Origin: Legionella rowbothamii
GTDB lineage: Bacteria > Pseudomonadota > Gammaproteobacteria > Legionellales > Legionellaceae
Length of the DNA stretch: 64,000 nt
Reading direction: 5' to 3'
Assembly: GCF_900639985.1 (NCBI RefSeq)
Contig: NZ_CAAAIM010000001.1
Span: 744,001-808,000 of the forward strand
Positions 56,292 through 64,000 of this stretch are shown here, piece after piece (positions within the stretch are counted from its first letter, which is position 1; the number at the start of each line of letters is the position of its first letter). The notes beneath the pieces were generated by a model. That model worked only from the letters and a program-made list of their open reading frames with translations. It ran no database searches and was not told where the DNA came from. A program made the translations under genes and the position numbers.

Positions 56292-57473
56292 TTAAGAGCA
56301 ATTGTTTTGAGTACTTTCAGTTTGTTGAACCCCGGAAATCGCGGATATTGATTCGATAGATCTAGTGAGAATACCCTCATTAACTACTCTCTGAAAGAAA
56401 CTATTTCTGTTAATCGTCATCGTCGATGGTTGATCAGCGTGTAATGACGTGGCTACACTTCTTAAGCTTTCTGATGCAACATTACGTGGACTTTTAGAAG
56501 TTGAATGAGTTTCAGTTCGTTGTCTTTTATTTGAATGGCTACCACTCTTTTTCCACCAAAAGTGAGTTTTGGTTATCACTGAAACATTGCAAGTACCATC
56601 AATCAGATCAATAGCATAAGGTGTTCGATGCAGTTGTTCATTTTTAAAATGAACTTTTTTAACCGTACTCATATCTATCGGCCTACCACTCATATCATTC
56701 TGAAATAGTTGCCGTTTACGAATCGCATTATGGGTAAAGACCTGTAATATGGTTTCATCTCCATGTTTGGCAAAATATTTTTTTTGGTTGGGTCGATCAT
56801 TAGTACAATATATGGTTACACCTAACGGAACCAATACGGATACACCCGTATGAAGATCATAACTTAATCTTGGACTTTTATCAGTAGTGACATAGCTTGC
56901 TAGACTTAAGATCTTTGTTTTTTCTTCTAGCGTATAAGTGGGGGGGGTAAAGGGGTAAGGATGCTGTGGGGCAGCAGTAGTCAATGACATAAATTGAACC
57001 TGGTCCGGATCGCTATGCTCCATTGATGTAGGGACTTCTTCGCCCTCTTCATCCGTTTCCTCGCAATCTCCAACTAAGGGCAGCTTTTCAAGGCCAGTAA
57101 TATTATTTATAGAACTAGGTCTTAGCTCCTCATCTTCGCCATCTTTCACCCATGACAACTGTGAGGATAATCGTTCAATTTGTCCTTGTAACTCAGAAAT
57201 CTTTTGATTTTGTCTATAAGATTTTGTTTCCAAAGAATATTTATCTAATGTTAGAGAATATAATTTAGAATTTATAGTTTCAATTATCGCACTTACATCA
57301 ATATTTTCTACGAGATTGAGACTTATTAAAGACTCATTCAGGGAAGTGATATCTGATTCAATACTCTGAATTTGGTAGTTGTAAACTTCGACTTTCTTTC
57401 TTATTAGCTCTACCTTAATTAACTTCCGTTCTTTTTTCTTTTGCACAAAGGCTGGATCGACTTTTATTCGCAT
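56292..57473 (-). CDS. Coiled-coil protein with PPTY motif and basic cluster, candidate effector (393 aa)
   Basis: The ATG at 57473 (MRIKVDPAFVQKKKE) follows GAGG; an upstream in-frame extension lacks a ribosome binding site. Residues about 5-110 form a long coiled coil (ELIRKKVEVYNYQIQSIESD and beyond). An acidic stretch DCEETDEEGEE follows, then a Pro-rich segment with P177-P-T-Y180 encoded across a run of eight G. A central beta-rich part (RLSYDLHTGVSVLVPLGVTIY) is followed by a basic cluster SNKRQRTE that resembles a nuclear localisation signal. I recognise no family. Effector status is inference from these eukaryote-like motifs. Confidence 0.5.
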   Translation of the reverse strand: MRIKVDPAFVQKKKERKLIKVELIRKKVEVYNYQIQSIESDITSLNESLISLNLVENIDVSAIIETINSKLYSLTLDKYSLETKSYRQNQKISELQGQIERLSSQLSWVKDGEDEELRPSSINNITGLEKLPLVGDCEETDEEGEEVPTSMEHSDPDQVQFMSLTTAAPQHPYPFTPPTYTLEEKTKILSLASYVTTDKSPRLSYDLHTGVSVLVPLGVTIYCTNDRPNQKKYFAKHGDETILQVFTHNAIRKRQLFQNDMSGRPIDMSTVKKVHFKNEQLHRTPYAIDLIDGTCNVSVITKTHFWWKKSGSHSNKRQRTETHSTSKSPRNVASESLRSVATSLHADQPSTMTINRNSFFQRVVNEGILTRSIESISAISGVQQTESTQNNCS

Positions 57474-57558
57474 GCTGCTAACCTCAATTATTTTAATACT
57501 CCAAATTACAACATTAATTTTCAATCAGAAAAGTTATATCGTAATGTTAATTGTGTAC

Positions 57559-57756
57559 TCACTCAGAACCCGCTAAATCCTTTATTCGTTTAGTTGATAT
57601 TACATATAGCTTGATAGCTACCTCCGGGCTAGATGTCAATTCGATCAACATTGTAACATGGTGTTTTAATTTGCATCGATTAGATTGGATTTCGGATGTC
57701 AGGAAAAATGCTAACTTTCCTCTCATACCCCGAATATCAGACCACATATTGAACAT
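57559..57756 (-). CDS. Possible small ORF upstream of the coiled-coil gene
   Basis: A 65-codon ATG-started frame with a plausible amino-acid mix (KLAFFLTSEIQSNRCKLK) lies 86 bases upstream of the coiled-coil gene on the same strand. It has no recognisable Shine-Dalgarno and no family resemblance. It may be chance or a fragment. Confidence 0.2.
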   Translation of the reverse strand: MFNMWSDIRGMRGKLAFFLTSEIQSNRCKLKHHVTMLIELTSSPEVAIKLYVISTKRIKDLAGSE

Positions 57757-57954
57757 AATGTATTTGTTTTGGCTTAATTTTGTTTGAGTTTCTAATTAAG
57801 AAAGTTCTATTTTCCAAAATCAAAACTTTTTGTTACCGATATATCCTTACATGCTTATTCTTTTCTAGAGACGCGTTTCCATTAGATAATTGCCAATGCA
57901 TAAGCAAAATGGCAGCTATAATTTAACTAATAGTCTTTCATGAGGGATAGAACT

Positions 57955-58275
57955 ATGGCAAATCAAACGCGAGAGGGTTTAATTAATCAGGCTAAGAGTG
58001 GCTCTAAAGCAATTGCTTTAATTTACTCACCAATCGAGCTTCATGAATATATTGTCGAAATTATCGCTAAAAATTCTGATGAATTTATTCATGAAGGCAA
58101 AGATCTACGACATTTCGACTCTATTGGCGAGGCTATGTCTCAAGCAGCAGAATATGGAGCAGAGGAATTTTTTCTTTGTGCCGATAATACCTACGATGAA
58201 TGTGGCTCAGAGAGTAGTCCCCAAGCTTTTGATTATATACCTCTTTATTCAAAAGCTAGGAACACCCTAAAATAA
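57955..58275 (+). CDS. Small soluble hypothetical protein (106 aa)
   Basis: The ATG at 57955 follows GAGGGA by 8 bases; an ATG 15 bases upstream lacks a site. The acidic peptide has alternating strands and helices (KAIALIYSPIELHEYIVEII, then FDSIGEAMSQAAEYGAEEFF) like a compact alpha/beta domain. It is not secreted. I do not recognise the family. It stands alone between the coiled-coil gene and the rnc cluster. Confidence 0.6.
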   Translation: MANQTREGLINQAKSGSKAIALIYSPIELHEYIVEIIAKNSDEFIHEGKDLRHFDSIGEAMSQAAEYGAEEFFLCADNTYDECGSESSPQAFDYIPLYSKARNTLK

Positions 58276-58755
58276 TTTGTTATACGGAGATGAATCGTTT
58301 TGGATCTGGTGAGAAATTAGTGATTAATTTGATGAAATCTTTAGGTTGTTTGATTAACAGTTGTATTTTCACTGAAAATAATTACCACTCCGATCATCGC
58401 AAAAAAAATTGTCCCTGAAAAATGAACCGATTTGTAGGAGTAAACAATGTGGCTTTGCAAAAAATCATTACACGAAATGCAGTAATAAGATCGAGGGCAC
58501 CGTAATAAAGCAGGCAAGAAGCTCGAGATGTTAAAAAGCCAACGATATGCCTAAGTTTTAATGAGAATGTCACTCTCGATGCACAACCTTATATTGTTTA
58601 GATTGTTGGTTATTCAGCGGAACTATTAAACCTCCACTATCACTTTCAGGTCTTATCGGCACCGAGGAGTGCTCTCATTTTTTTCCTGGGATGCCAAATC
58701 ATTAGAAGAAAATTAACATATCCATTTTCTTATGAAAATACAATAGGAGAATTGG
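58276..58755. other. Intergenic spacer
   Basis: No gene, RNA or repeat I can support in this stretch. It precedes the 3' end of the minus-strand rnc gene. Confidence 0.4.
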
Positions 58756-58788
58756 GGGATCCTGTATGAATAAAAAGTTGAGGATCCC
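58756..58788 (-). terminator. Possible hairpin downstream of rnc
   Basis: GGGATCCT pairs with AGGATCCC around a 17-base AT-rich loop, 22 bases beyond the rnc stop. There is no clear T-run on the minus strand, so terminator activity is tentative. Confidence 0.35.
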
Positions 58789-58809
58789 TCAAGTCGATGG
58801 CCCGACACT

Positions 58810-59496
58810 TTATCTTTTGGCCCTAGATTTTAATTGCTCCAACATTAATTTTGCTGCTATTTGCTCTGCCTTGCGGCGGTTGGGGCCTTGGCCCTGGGTC
58901 ATTTGCTTTACCGAATCAACGATGCAGGTAACATAAAATATTTGATCGTGCTCTTCCCCTTCAACTTTGGTCAAAGCATATTCAGGAAGTGCCAGTTTCT
59001 CAGCTTGCAGATATTCTTGAAGTTGGGTTTTGGAGTCTTTTAAACAATCGTTTAAATTAGGATCTTCGAGCCTAGACTTATATAGCTTTAAAATTGCATC
59101 CTTAGCAGCATCCACACCACCATCAAAAAAGATAGCTGCAAATACCGCTTCTAAAGCATCAGAAAGAATGGAAGCGCGGCGAAATCCGCCGCTTTTTAAT
59201 TCACCTTGGCCTAAGTAGAGATAATCACCTAAATCAATTTCTCGGGCAATTTCAACCAGCATATCCCCCCGAACTAAAAAAGAACGGAGGCGACTGAGCT
59301 GCCCTTCGCTTTGTTGGGGAAAACGATGGAATAATTCATTAGCAATGACGAAGCTTAAAATGGAATCGCCTAGAAACTCAAAGCGTTCATAATTGTCACT
59401 ACCAACACTACAATGCGTCAAGGCTTGCTTCAAATAAGCTTGGTTACTAAATTGATAATTTAAACGCCTGCATAATCTTTCTAAATTAATTTTCAC
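58810..59496 (-). CDS. rnc: Ribonuclease III
   Basis: RNase III cuts double-stranded RNA in rRNA precursors and mRNAs. The 228-residue protein has the catalytic motif ERFEFLGDSILSFVIA, with the Glu and Asp metal ligands. The second acidic patch is DALEAVFAAIFFDGG. The C-terminal dsRNA-binding domain has DSKTQLQEYLQAEKLALPEY and RRKAEQIAAKLMLEQL. It begins 16 bases after lepB, and lepA-lepB-rnc is a common gammaproteobacterial order. Confidence 0.96.
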   Translation of the reverse strand: MKINLERLCRRLNYQFSNQAYLKQALTHCSVGSDNYERFEFLGDSILSFVIANELFHRFPQQSEGQLSRLRSFLVRGDMLVEIAREIDLGDYLYLGQGELKSGGFRRASILSDALEAVFAAIFFDGGVDAAKDAILKLYKSRLEDPNLNDCLKDSKTQLQEYLQAEKLALPEYALTKVEGEEHDQIFYVTCIVDSVKQMTQGQGPNRRKAEQIAAKLMLEQLKSRAKR

Positions 59497-59512
59497 TACC
59501 TAGTACACCTCT

Positions 59513-60268
59513 TTAATGAATCATTTTACCTATCTTAGACCAACGAACTGTACCCGTTTTACTATCCCAGCTCATCCAGACTAAGAAGGCTTTTCCTCTG
59601 AAATAAGAATTAGGAACAAATCCCCAGAAACGACTGTCGGCGCTGTCATCTCGGTTATCGCCCATCATAAAATAACTTCCTTCTGGGACTACGATGTCAA
59701 AGTCTATTGCAGGAACATCCGTACGCACGAAAATATTATGCACCACACCATTTAAATCTTCTGTATATTTCGACACAGGTTTACCTGAACTTTCATCTAT
59801 AGCATATTCAACAAAAGTCTGTTTTGCTTCTTTACCATTAATGGTCAATACCTTGTTGTGATAGCTAATTCGATCGCCCGGAACACCAATAACTCGTTTA
59901 ATATAATCATAAGAAGGATCGGGCGGCCAACGAAACACAGCAACCTCACCCGTTTTAGGATCAGCAATAGACACTACCTTTTTTTCTATAACAGGTAATT
60001 TGAAACCGTAAGCAAATTTATTTACAGCAACAAAATCCCCTACTAATAATGTTGGCTCTAGTGATCCTGAAGGAATACGGAACGGCTCAATGAGAAAAGA
60101 GCGCAGAATCAACACCACAAAAAATACGGGAAAGAACGAACGTGCGTATTCAATAATCTTATTGGGTTTTTCATCAGGTGTACGTTTCTTAGCCCAAAAG
60201 ATGATATCTAATAGGTAGATTAACCCACTGATTAACGATAATATAACCAATATTAAAGCAAAATTCAT
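59513..60268 (-). CDS. lepB: Signal peptidase I
   Basis: LepB cleaves signal peptides at the outer face of the inner membrane. The 251-residue protein has an N-terminal membrane helix (MNFALILVILSLISGLIYLL), a second one near residues 48-65, the nucleophile Ser in RIPSGSLEPTLL, the catalytic Lys in DYIKRVIGVPGD, and the GDNRDDSADSRFWGFVP box. The usual Met after the Ser is Leu here. The catalytic residues are intact. Confidence 0.95.
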   Translation of the reverse strand: MNFALILVILSLISGLIYLLDIIFWAKKRTPDEKPNKIIEYARSFFPVFFVVLILRSFLIEPFRIPSGSLEPTLLVGDFVAVNKFAYGFKLPVIEKKVVSIADPKTGEVAVFRWPPDPSYDYIKRVIGVPGDRISYHNKVLTINGKEAKQTFVEYAIDESSGKPVSKYTEDLNGVVHNIFVRTDVPAIDFDIVVPEGSYFMMGDNRDDSADSRFWGFVPNSYFRGKAFLVWMSWDSKTGTVRWSKIGKMIH

Positions 60269-60286
60269 AAATCACATCCTAATAAA

Positions 60287-60362
60287 TGTAGGTTGGGCCC
60301 ATGGCCCAACAACACATTGAGCCACACCAGAACTTAATGTTGGGCCATGGGCCCAACCTACA
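60287..60362. repeat. Long inverted repeat between lepA and lepB
   Basis: A 25-bp arm at 60287-60311 (begins TGTAGGTTGGGCCC) is the exact reverse complement of 60338-60362, with a 26-base spacer. Each arm is itself mostly palindromic around GGGCCATGG or CCATGGCCC. The core matches the palindrome after pyrE (5557-5585). It would form a large cruciform or RNA hairpin within the lepA-lepB intercistronic region. Confidence 0.85.
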
Positions 60363-60397
60363 AGTCATTGCAAAATTTCCTTAATTTCCCACGACCA

Positions 60398-62230
60398 TTA
60401 CTTTTTGTCTGTCTGGAATACCGCCATAAACGCTTCTTGAGGTATCTCGACATGACCAACCTGCTTCATGCGTTTTTTACCTGCCTTTTGCTTCTCTAGC
60501 AATTTACGCTTACGTGATACGTCTCCTCCATAACATTTTGCAGTCACGTTTTTACGTAGGGCTTTAACGGTTTGGCGCGCAATAATATGGCTTCCTAAGG
60601 CAGCCTGAATTGCTACGTCAAACATTTGTCTTGGGATCAAATCTTTCATTTTTTCAGCAATCGCTTTTCCACGACTATGAGATGAGGAACGATGAACAAT
60701 AACAGAAAGCGCATCAACTCGTTCACTATTAATTAAGATATCCATTTTTACCAAATCCGCTTCCTGGAAGCGTAAGAAATTATAATCCAAAGAAGCATAA
60801 CCACGACTGACTGATTTCAAGCGATCAAAAAAGTCAGAAACTACCTCACTCATCGGTATATCATAAGTAACAGAAACCTGGCGACCACTATAAGTCATGT
60901 TGACTTGCACACCACGACGCTCAATACATAAATTAATAATGGGCCCTAAATAATCTTGGGGTACTAAAATATTAGCCCGCACAATAGGCTCATACATTTC
61001 TTTAATTTGTGGTAAAGGAGGTAAATGCGATGGGTTATCAATTAATAAGGTCTCCCCTTTTTGGGTAACAATTTGATAAACCACTGTAGGTGCTGTTGAA
61101 ATTAAATCAAGATTATATTCACGCTCTAAACGCTCTTGAATAATTTCCATATGCAACATACCCAAGAAGCCACAACGGAAACCAAAACCTAAAGCTTCTG
61201 AAGACTCAGGTTCGTAAAATAAAGAGGCATCGTTCAGGCTTAATTTAGCTAATGCTTCACGGAACGCTTCGAAATCATCCGCACTAATTGGAAATAATCC
61301 CGCATATACCTGAGGTTTAACACGTTGGAATCCAGGTAAAACACTAGCAGCCTGATTTTTTTCCAAAGTTAATGTATCCCCTACTGGAGCACCTTGAATT
61401 TCTTTAATGCCAGCGACAACATAACCCACTTCACCGGCATTTAACGCATCTAATTTAGTGCGTTTAGGGGTAAAGATACCGACTTGATCCACTTCATAAG
61501 AACGGCCAGTAGACATCACTCGCATCTTATCGCCTTTGCGAATGGAACCATTCACAATACGTACCAAAGAAACCACGCCCAGATAGCTATCAAACCACGA
61601 ATCAATAATCAGAGCTTGCAAAGGCTCATCAATATTACCTTCTGGTGGAGGAATATTAACAACTAAAGCTTCCAAAACATCTTCAACACCCAAACCACTT
61701 TTCGCACTGGCGCGTATGGCATCATGGGCATCCACACCAATAATATCTTCAATTTCAGCGATCACGCGATCGGGTTCAGCTTGAGGCAAGTCAATTTTAT
61801 TTAGTACAGGCAATACAGTTAAAGACTGATCAATCGCGGTATAACACACCGCTACAGTCTGTGCTTCAACCCCTTGAGCCGCATCAACTACTAAGAGGGC
61901 ACCCTCACAAGCGGCTAGTGAACGCGATACTTCGTAGCTAAAATCTACGTGTCCTGGAGTATCAATAAAGTTCAGTAGGTAAGTCTTACCGTCTTGGGCT
62001 TTATAATTTAATGAAACACACTGAGCCTTAATGGTAATACCGCGCTCACGCTCAATATCCATGGAATCAAGTACTTGCGCACTCATTTCACGCTCAGTCA
62101 ACCCACCACACACCTGAATAAATCGATCTGCTAAAGTCGATTTTCCATGGTCAATATGGGCAATAATTGAAAAATTGCGAATCCGCTTTAAATCACTCAA
62201 TTCAGCTAACCTTTTTTGCAAATAGCGCAT
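60398..62230 (-). CDS. lepA: Elongation factor 4 (LepA)
   Basis: LepA is a translational GTPase that acts on ribosomes, probably during initiation or back-translocation. The 610-residue frame has G1 [10 protein letters not shown]3 DTPGHVD, G4 NKIDLP and the LepA C-terminal domain, with [11 protein letters not shown] and [20 protein letters not shown]. The annotated ATG at 62230 gives 10 extra residues before the usual start. A TTG at 62200, with AGGTTA upstream, would begin [10 protein letters not shown] and is a serious alternative. Confidence 0.95.
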   Translation of the reverse strand: MRYLQKRLAELSDLKRIRNFSIIAHIDHGKSTLADRFIQVCGGLTEREMSAQVLDSMDIERERGITIKAQCVSLNYKAQDGKTYLLNFIDTPGHVDFSYEVSRSLAACEGALLVVDAAQGVEAQTVAVCYTAIDQSLTVLPVLNKIDLPQAEPDRVIAEIEDIIGVDAHDAIRASAKSGLGVEDVLEALVVNIPPPEGNIDEPLQALIIDSWFDSYLGVVSLVRIVNGSIRKGDKMRVMSTGRSYEVDQVGIFTPKRTKLDALNAGEVGYVVAGIKEIQGAPVGDTLTLEKNQAASVLPGFQRVKPQVYAGLFPISADDFEAFREALAKLSLNDASLFYEPESSEALGFGFRCGFLGMLHMEIIQERLEREYNLDLISTAPTVVYQIVTQKGETLLIDNPSHLPPLPQIKEMYEPIVRANILVPQDYLGPIINLCIERRGVQVNMTYSGRQVSVTYDIPMSEVVSDFFDRLKSVSRGYASLDYNFLRFQEADLVKMDILINSERVDALSVIVHRSSSHSRGKAIAEKMKDLIPRQMFDVAIQAALGSHIIARQTVKALRKNVTAKCYGGDVSRKRKLLEKQKAGKKRMKQVGHVEIPQEAFMAVFQTDKK

Positions 62231-62323
62231 TTTAGCTTAAATACGCGCCAGCTTAAAGTGATTACAAAAATTTGCTAATATTCCACTTTTTTAATAGAAT
62301 TTTTTTCTTCCGCTTCAATATAG

Positions 62324-63361
62324 ATGAGACTTACAATGCAACGAATAATCAGAATGGGTTTTACCGCGTTAATGCTCGCTCTTTTTTCATTTGCGTCGTA
62401 TGCACTAGATACTGCCTTCACCAAACGTAAAGATGTACAGCAATTTATTCAAGAAATGGTTAAAACACACCATTTTAATGCCAGACAACTGACCGCCACG
62501 ATGAACCAAGTCAAGTTGCAGCCGCAAATTATAGAATCCATGGAAAAACCATATGAGAAGAAAAATTGGGATGTTTACCGAGATATATTTCTAACCTCTG
62601 CTCGTGTGAAAGGCGGTATTGATTATTGGACTGCCAATAGAAAGACCTTAGAGAAGGCTCAACAAAAATATGGCGTTCCTGCAGAAATTATCGTGGCTAT
62701 TTTAGGCGTAGAAACTTTATATGGTGAACGTCAAGGTGACCACAGAGTACTCGATGCCCTTGCAACTCTAGCCTTTGATTATCCCAAGCGTAGCCGCTAC
62801 TTTAAACATGAGTTAAAAGAATATTTACTGCTTTGTCGTGAACATAAGATTCCTGCAACTCAATACAAAGGTTCTTATGCTGGTGCGATAGGTCAGCCTC
62901 AGTTTATGCCAAGCAGCTACCGAAATTTTGCGGTTGACTTCCAAAATAAAGGCCAACGTGATTTAGTGAATAATAATGACGATGCCATTGCGAGTATTGC
63001 TAATTATTTCAAGGCCCATGGCTGGCAGACTAATGCAGGTGTAGCGCAACACGCGAAACTTGTAGGAACACGGTACAAAAACATTCAGATAAATCCTAGA
63101 ACTGCGAATTACAATTATTCACAGTTAGCAGCAAATGGGGTAAAACCAGTAACTACAGCGCATAATCATCCGTCACGTGCAGCACTGATGGAGTTAATTA
63201 CAGCTCAAGGCAATGAATATTGGATTGCTTATCCAAACTTCTTTGTAATTACTCGCTATAATTCAAGTCCTCAATATGCACTGGTAGTTTATTTATTATC
63301 ACAACAATTAAAGCAACAATGGGTGGCAATGAACGCAAAAAAGTATAGGGCCTATGCATAG
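62324..63361 (+). CDS. mltB: Membrane-bound lytic murein transglycosylase B
   Basis: MltB cleaves the glycan strands of peptidoglycan. The 345-residue protein has an N-terminal signal peptide (ALMLALFSFASYA) without a lipobox Cys, so it may be soluble in the periplasm. The catalytic Glu is in ILGVETLYGERQGDH. The family blocks GAIGQPQFMPSSYRNFAVDF and DAIASIANYFKAHGW follow. The stop codon overlaps the next gene's start by one base. Confidence 0.92.
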   Translation: MRLTMQRIIRMGFTALMLALFSFASYALDTAFTKRKDVQQFIQEMVKTHHFNARQLTATMNQVKLQPQIIESMEKPYEKKNWDVYRDIFLTSARVKGGIDYWTANRKTLEKAQQKYGVPAEIIVAILGVETLYGERQGDHRVLDALATLAFDYPKRSRYFKHELKEYLLLCREHKIPATQYKGSYAGAIGQPQFMPSSYRNFAVDFQNKGQRDLVNNNDDAIASIANYFKAHGWQTNAGVAQHAKLVGTRYKNIQINPRTANYNYSQLAANGVKPVTTAHNHPSRAALMELITAQGNEYWIAYPNFFVITRYNSSPQYALVVYLLSQQLKQQWVAMNAKKYRAYA

Positions 63362-64000
63362 TGGATACATTATTCTTATTCACTATGCATATTAATGACG
63401 AGGGATGTCTTTGCTTAAAACTTGATGCAGAGGGGGTTACGAATACCCCACCTGCTCAGCGAAGTTTTGCAGAAATCCAAACTTTACAACAAGACTGCGG
63501 CACCATAGTAATTGAAAGTTGCGCCAATGCCAGTCTTTTAACTCTTGAACTACCCTGGCTCCCAGATCGAAAAGCACGCGTAGCCATTCCCTATGCTCTA
63601 GAAGATAAATTAGCCCAATCCGTTGATGAGCTCCATTTTGCTTTTGATAAAGCAAGATATCAAAACAACCACTATCTGATTACAGCGATAAGCAAGCAAC
63701 GAATGCATTATATTATGAGCTTGCTGACTGAAAAGAACATCGAATTTACAGCAATTACTCTAGATTGGTTTGCACTAGAACCTGAAGAGCTCTGTATTAG
63801 TGAGCGCGATTTACTCGTCAATTCCGATGATTTTAGAGGAGAGCTTTCTGGGGATTTAGCAGATATTTATATAAAAAAACATCCGCTTTATACCCCTCTA
63901 GTGTTCACGGATAGCCTCATTAAAGTCGAACTAGATGCAAAAGAAAGACAAGAAACTTCTTATGAGTGGATTGCTAAAAGAATCTTAAATGCTAAATTAA
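63361..64000 (+). CDS. gspL: Type II secretion system protein L (partial)
   Basis: The first 213 codons of a gene that leaves the window on the right. The GTG at 63361 overlaps the mltB stop (TAG/GTG); an ATG at 63385 is an alternative. The segment ELPWLPDRKARVAIPYALEDKLAQ followed by SVDELHFAF is the GspL cytoplasmic-domain signature (LP...R.A.PYALED.LA...E..HFA). GspL links the secretion ATPase GspE to the inner-membrane platform; in Legionella the system is called Lsp. The transmembrane and periplasmic parts are beyond the window. Confidence 0.82.
   Translation, partial: MDTLFLFTMHINDEGCLCLKLDAEGVTNTPPAQRSFAEIQTLQQDCGTIVIESCANASLLTLELPWLPDRKARVAIPYALEDKLAQSVDELHFAFDKARYQNNHYLITAISKQRMHYIMSLLTEKNIEFTAITLDWFALEPEELCISERDLLVNSDDFRGELSGDLADIYIKKHPLYTPLVFTDSLIKVELDAKERQETSYEWIAKRILNAKL

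Noticed and set aside
1..64000. A CRISPR array, rRNA operon or prophage structural cluster.
   Set aside because: No regularly spaced short repeats, rRNA sequence or phage structural genes were seen anywhere in the window.

Overview
The window most probably comes from a member of the Legionellaceae, a Legionella species or a close relative and probably not L. pneumophila itself. The DNA is AT-rich. Gammaproteobacterial housekeeping blocks (pyrE, a complete his operon, tig-clpP-clpX-lon-hupB-ppiD, lepA-lepB-rnc, bamD, mltB and the start of a type II secretion gspL gene) alternate with large, multidomain, eukaryote-facing proteins typical of Dot/Icm effectors. Among these are a SidE-type phosphodiesterase protein, ankyrin and possible RCC1 pieces, and Glu-rich C-termini. 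Effector status is inferred from family resemblance and context; no translocation signal can be proven from sequence.

Layout. 1-4300: the 5' end of an MFS transporter on the minus strand, then a 1277-aa SidE-PDE-domain protein. 4400-13100: cold-shock protein, pyrE, then a tightly packed operon of a TrpR-like regulator followed by hisG-D-C-B-H-A-F-IE. A consensus sigma-70 promoter and a palindrome near the start point precede it, and there is no room for a classical his leader. 13100-18600: a group II intron relic, an RlmI-like methyltransferase, a beta-barrel candidate, kup and rdgC. 18600-22450: accessory patch with two tiny paralogous ORFs, a zeta-toxin-like P-loop protein and a Cys-His-Asp protein. 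22800-30550: bamD, tRNA-Ser, a GT-B glycosyltransferase-like protein, a MITE-like element, a YqfO-domain protein, a membrane protein ending in PTAP and PPSY motifs, and ppiD. 30570-39345: insertion-like block with a decayed ankyrin gene, a 2226-aa protein carrying a SecA-like motor core, and an IS6-family relic. 39345-46850: a duplicated tRNA-Asp/tRNA-Val pair, hupB, lon, clpX, clpP, tig and a Leu-His-Arg-Pro tRNA cluster with a clear promoter. 47100-58300: tyrosine recombinase, an Ala-rich repeat protein, an ABC-F ATPase (YheS type), an M32 carboxypeptidase, an ankyrin/Cys-His-Asp protein, a coiled-coil protein with a PPTY motif encoded at a G8 tract, and a small conserved-looking protein. 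58800-64000: rnc, lepB and lepA (minus strand), mltB, and the first 213 codons of gspL.

The housekeeping genes form coherent units: histidine synthesis, ATP-dependent proteolysis and chaperoning, and protein export and processing. The accessory genes sit singly between them, often next to tRNAs, IS or intron relics, or palindromic repeats, as expected for effector acquisition at conserved chromosomal gaps. The observations most worth following are the viral-late-domain-like C-terminus at 27136-28518, the SecA-like giant protein, the two Cys-His-Asp proteins, the tiny paralog pair, the operator-like palindrome of the his operon, and the MITE-like and palindromic repeats.
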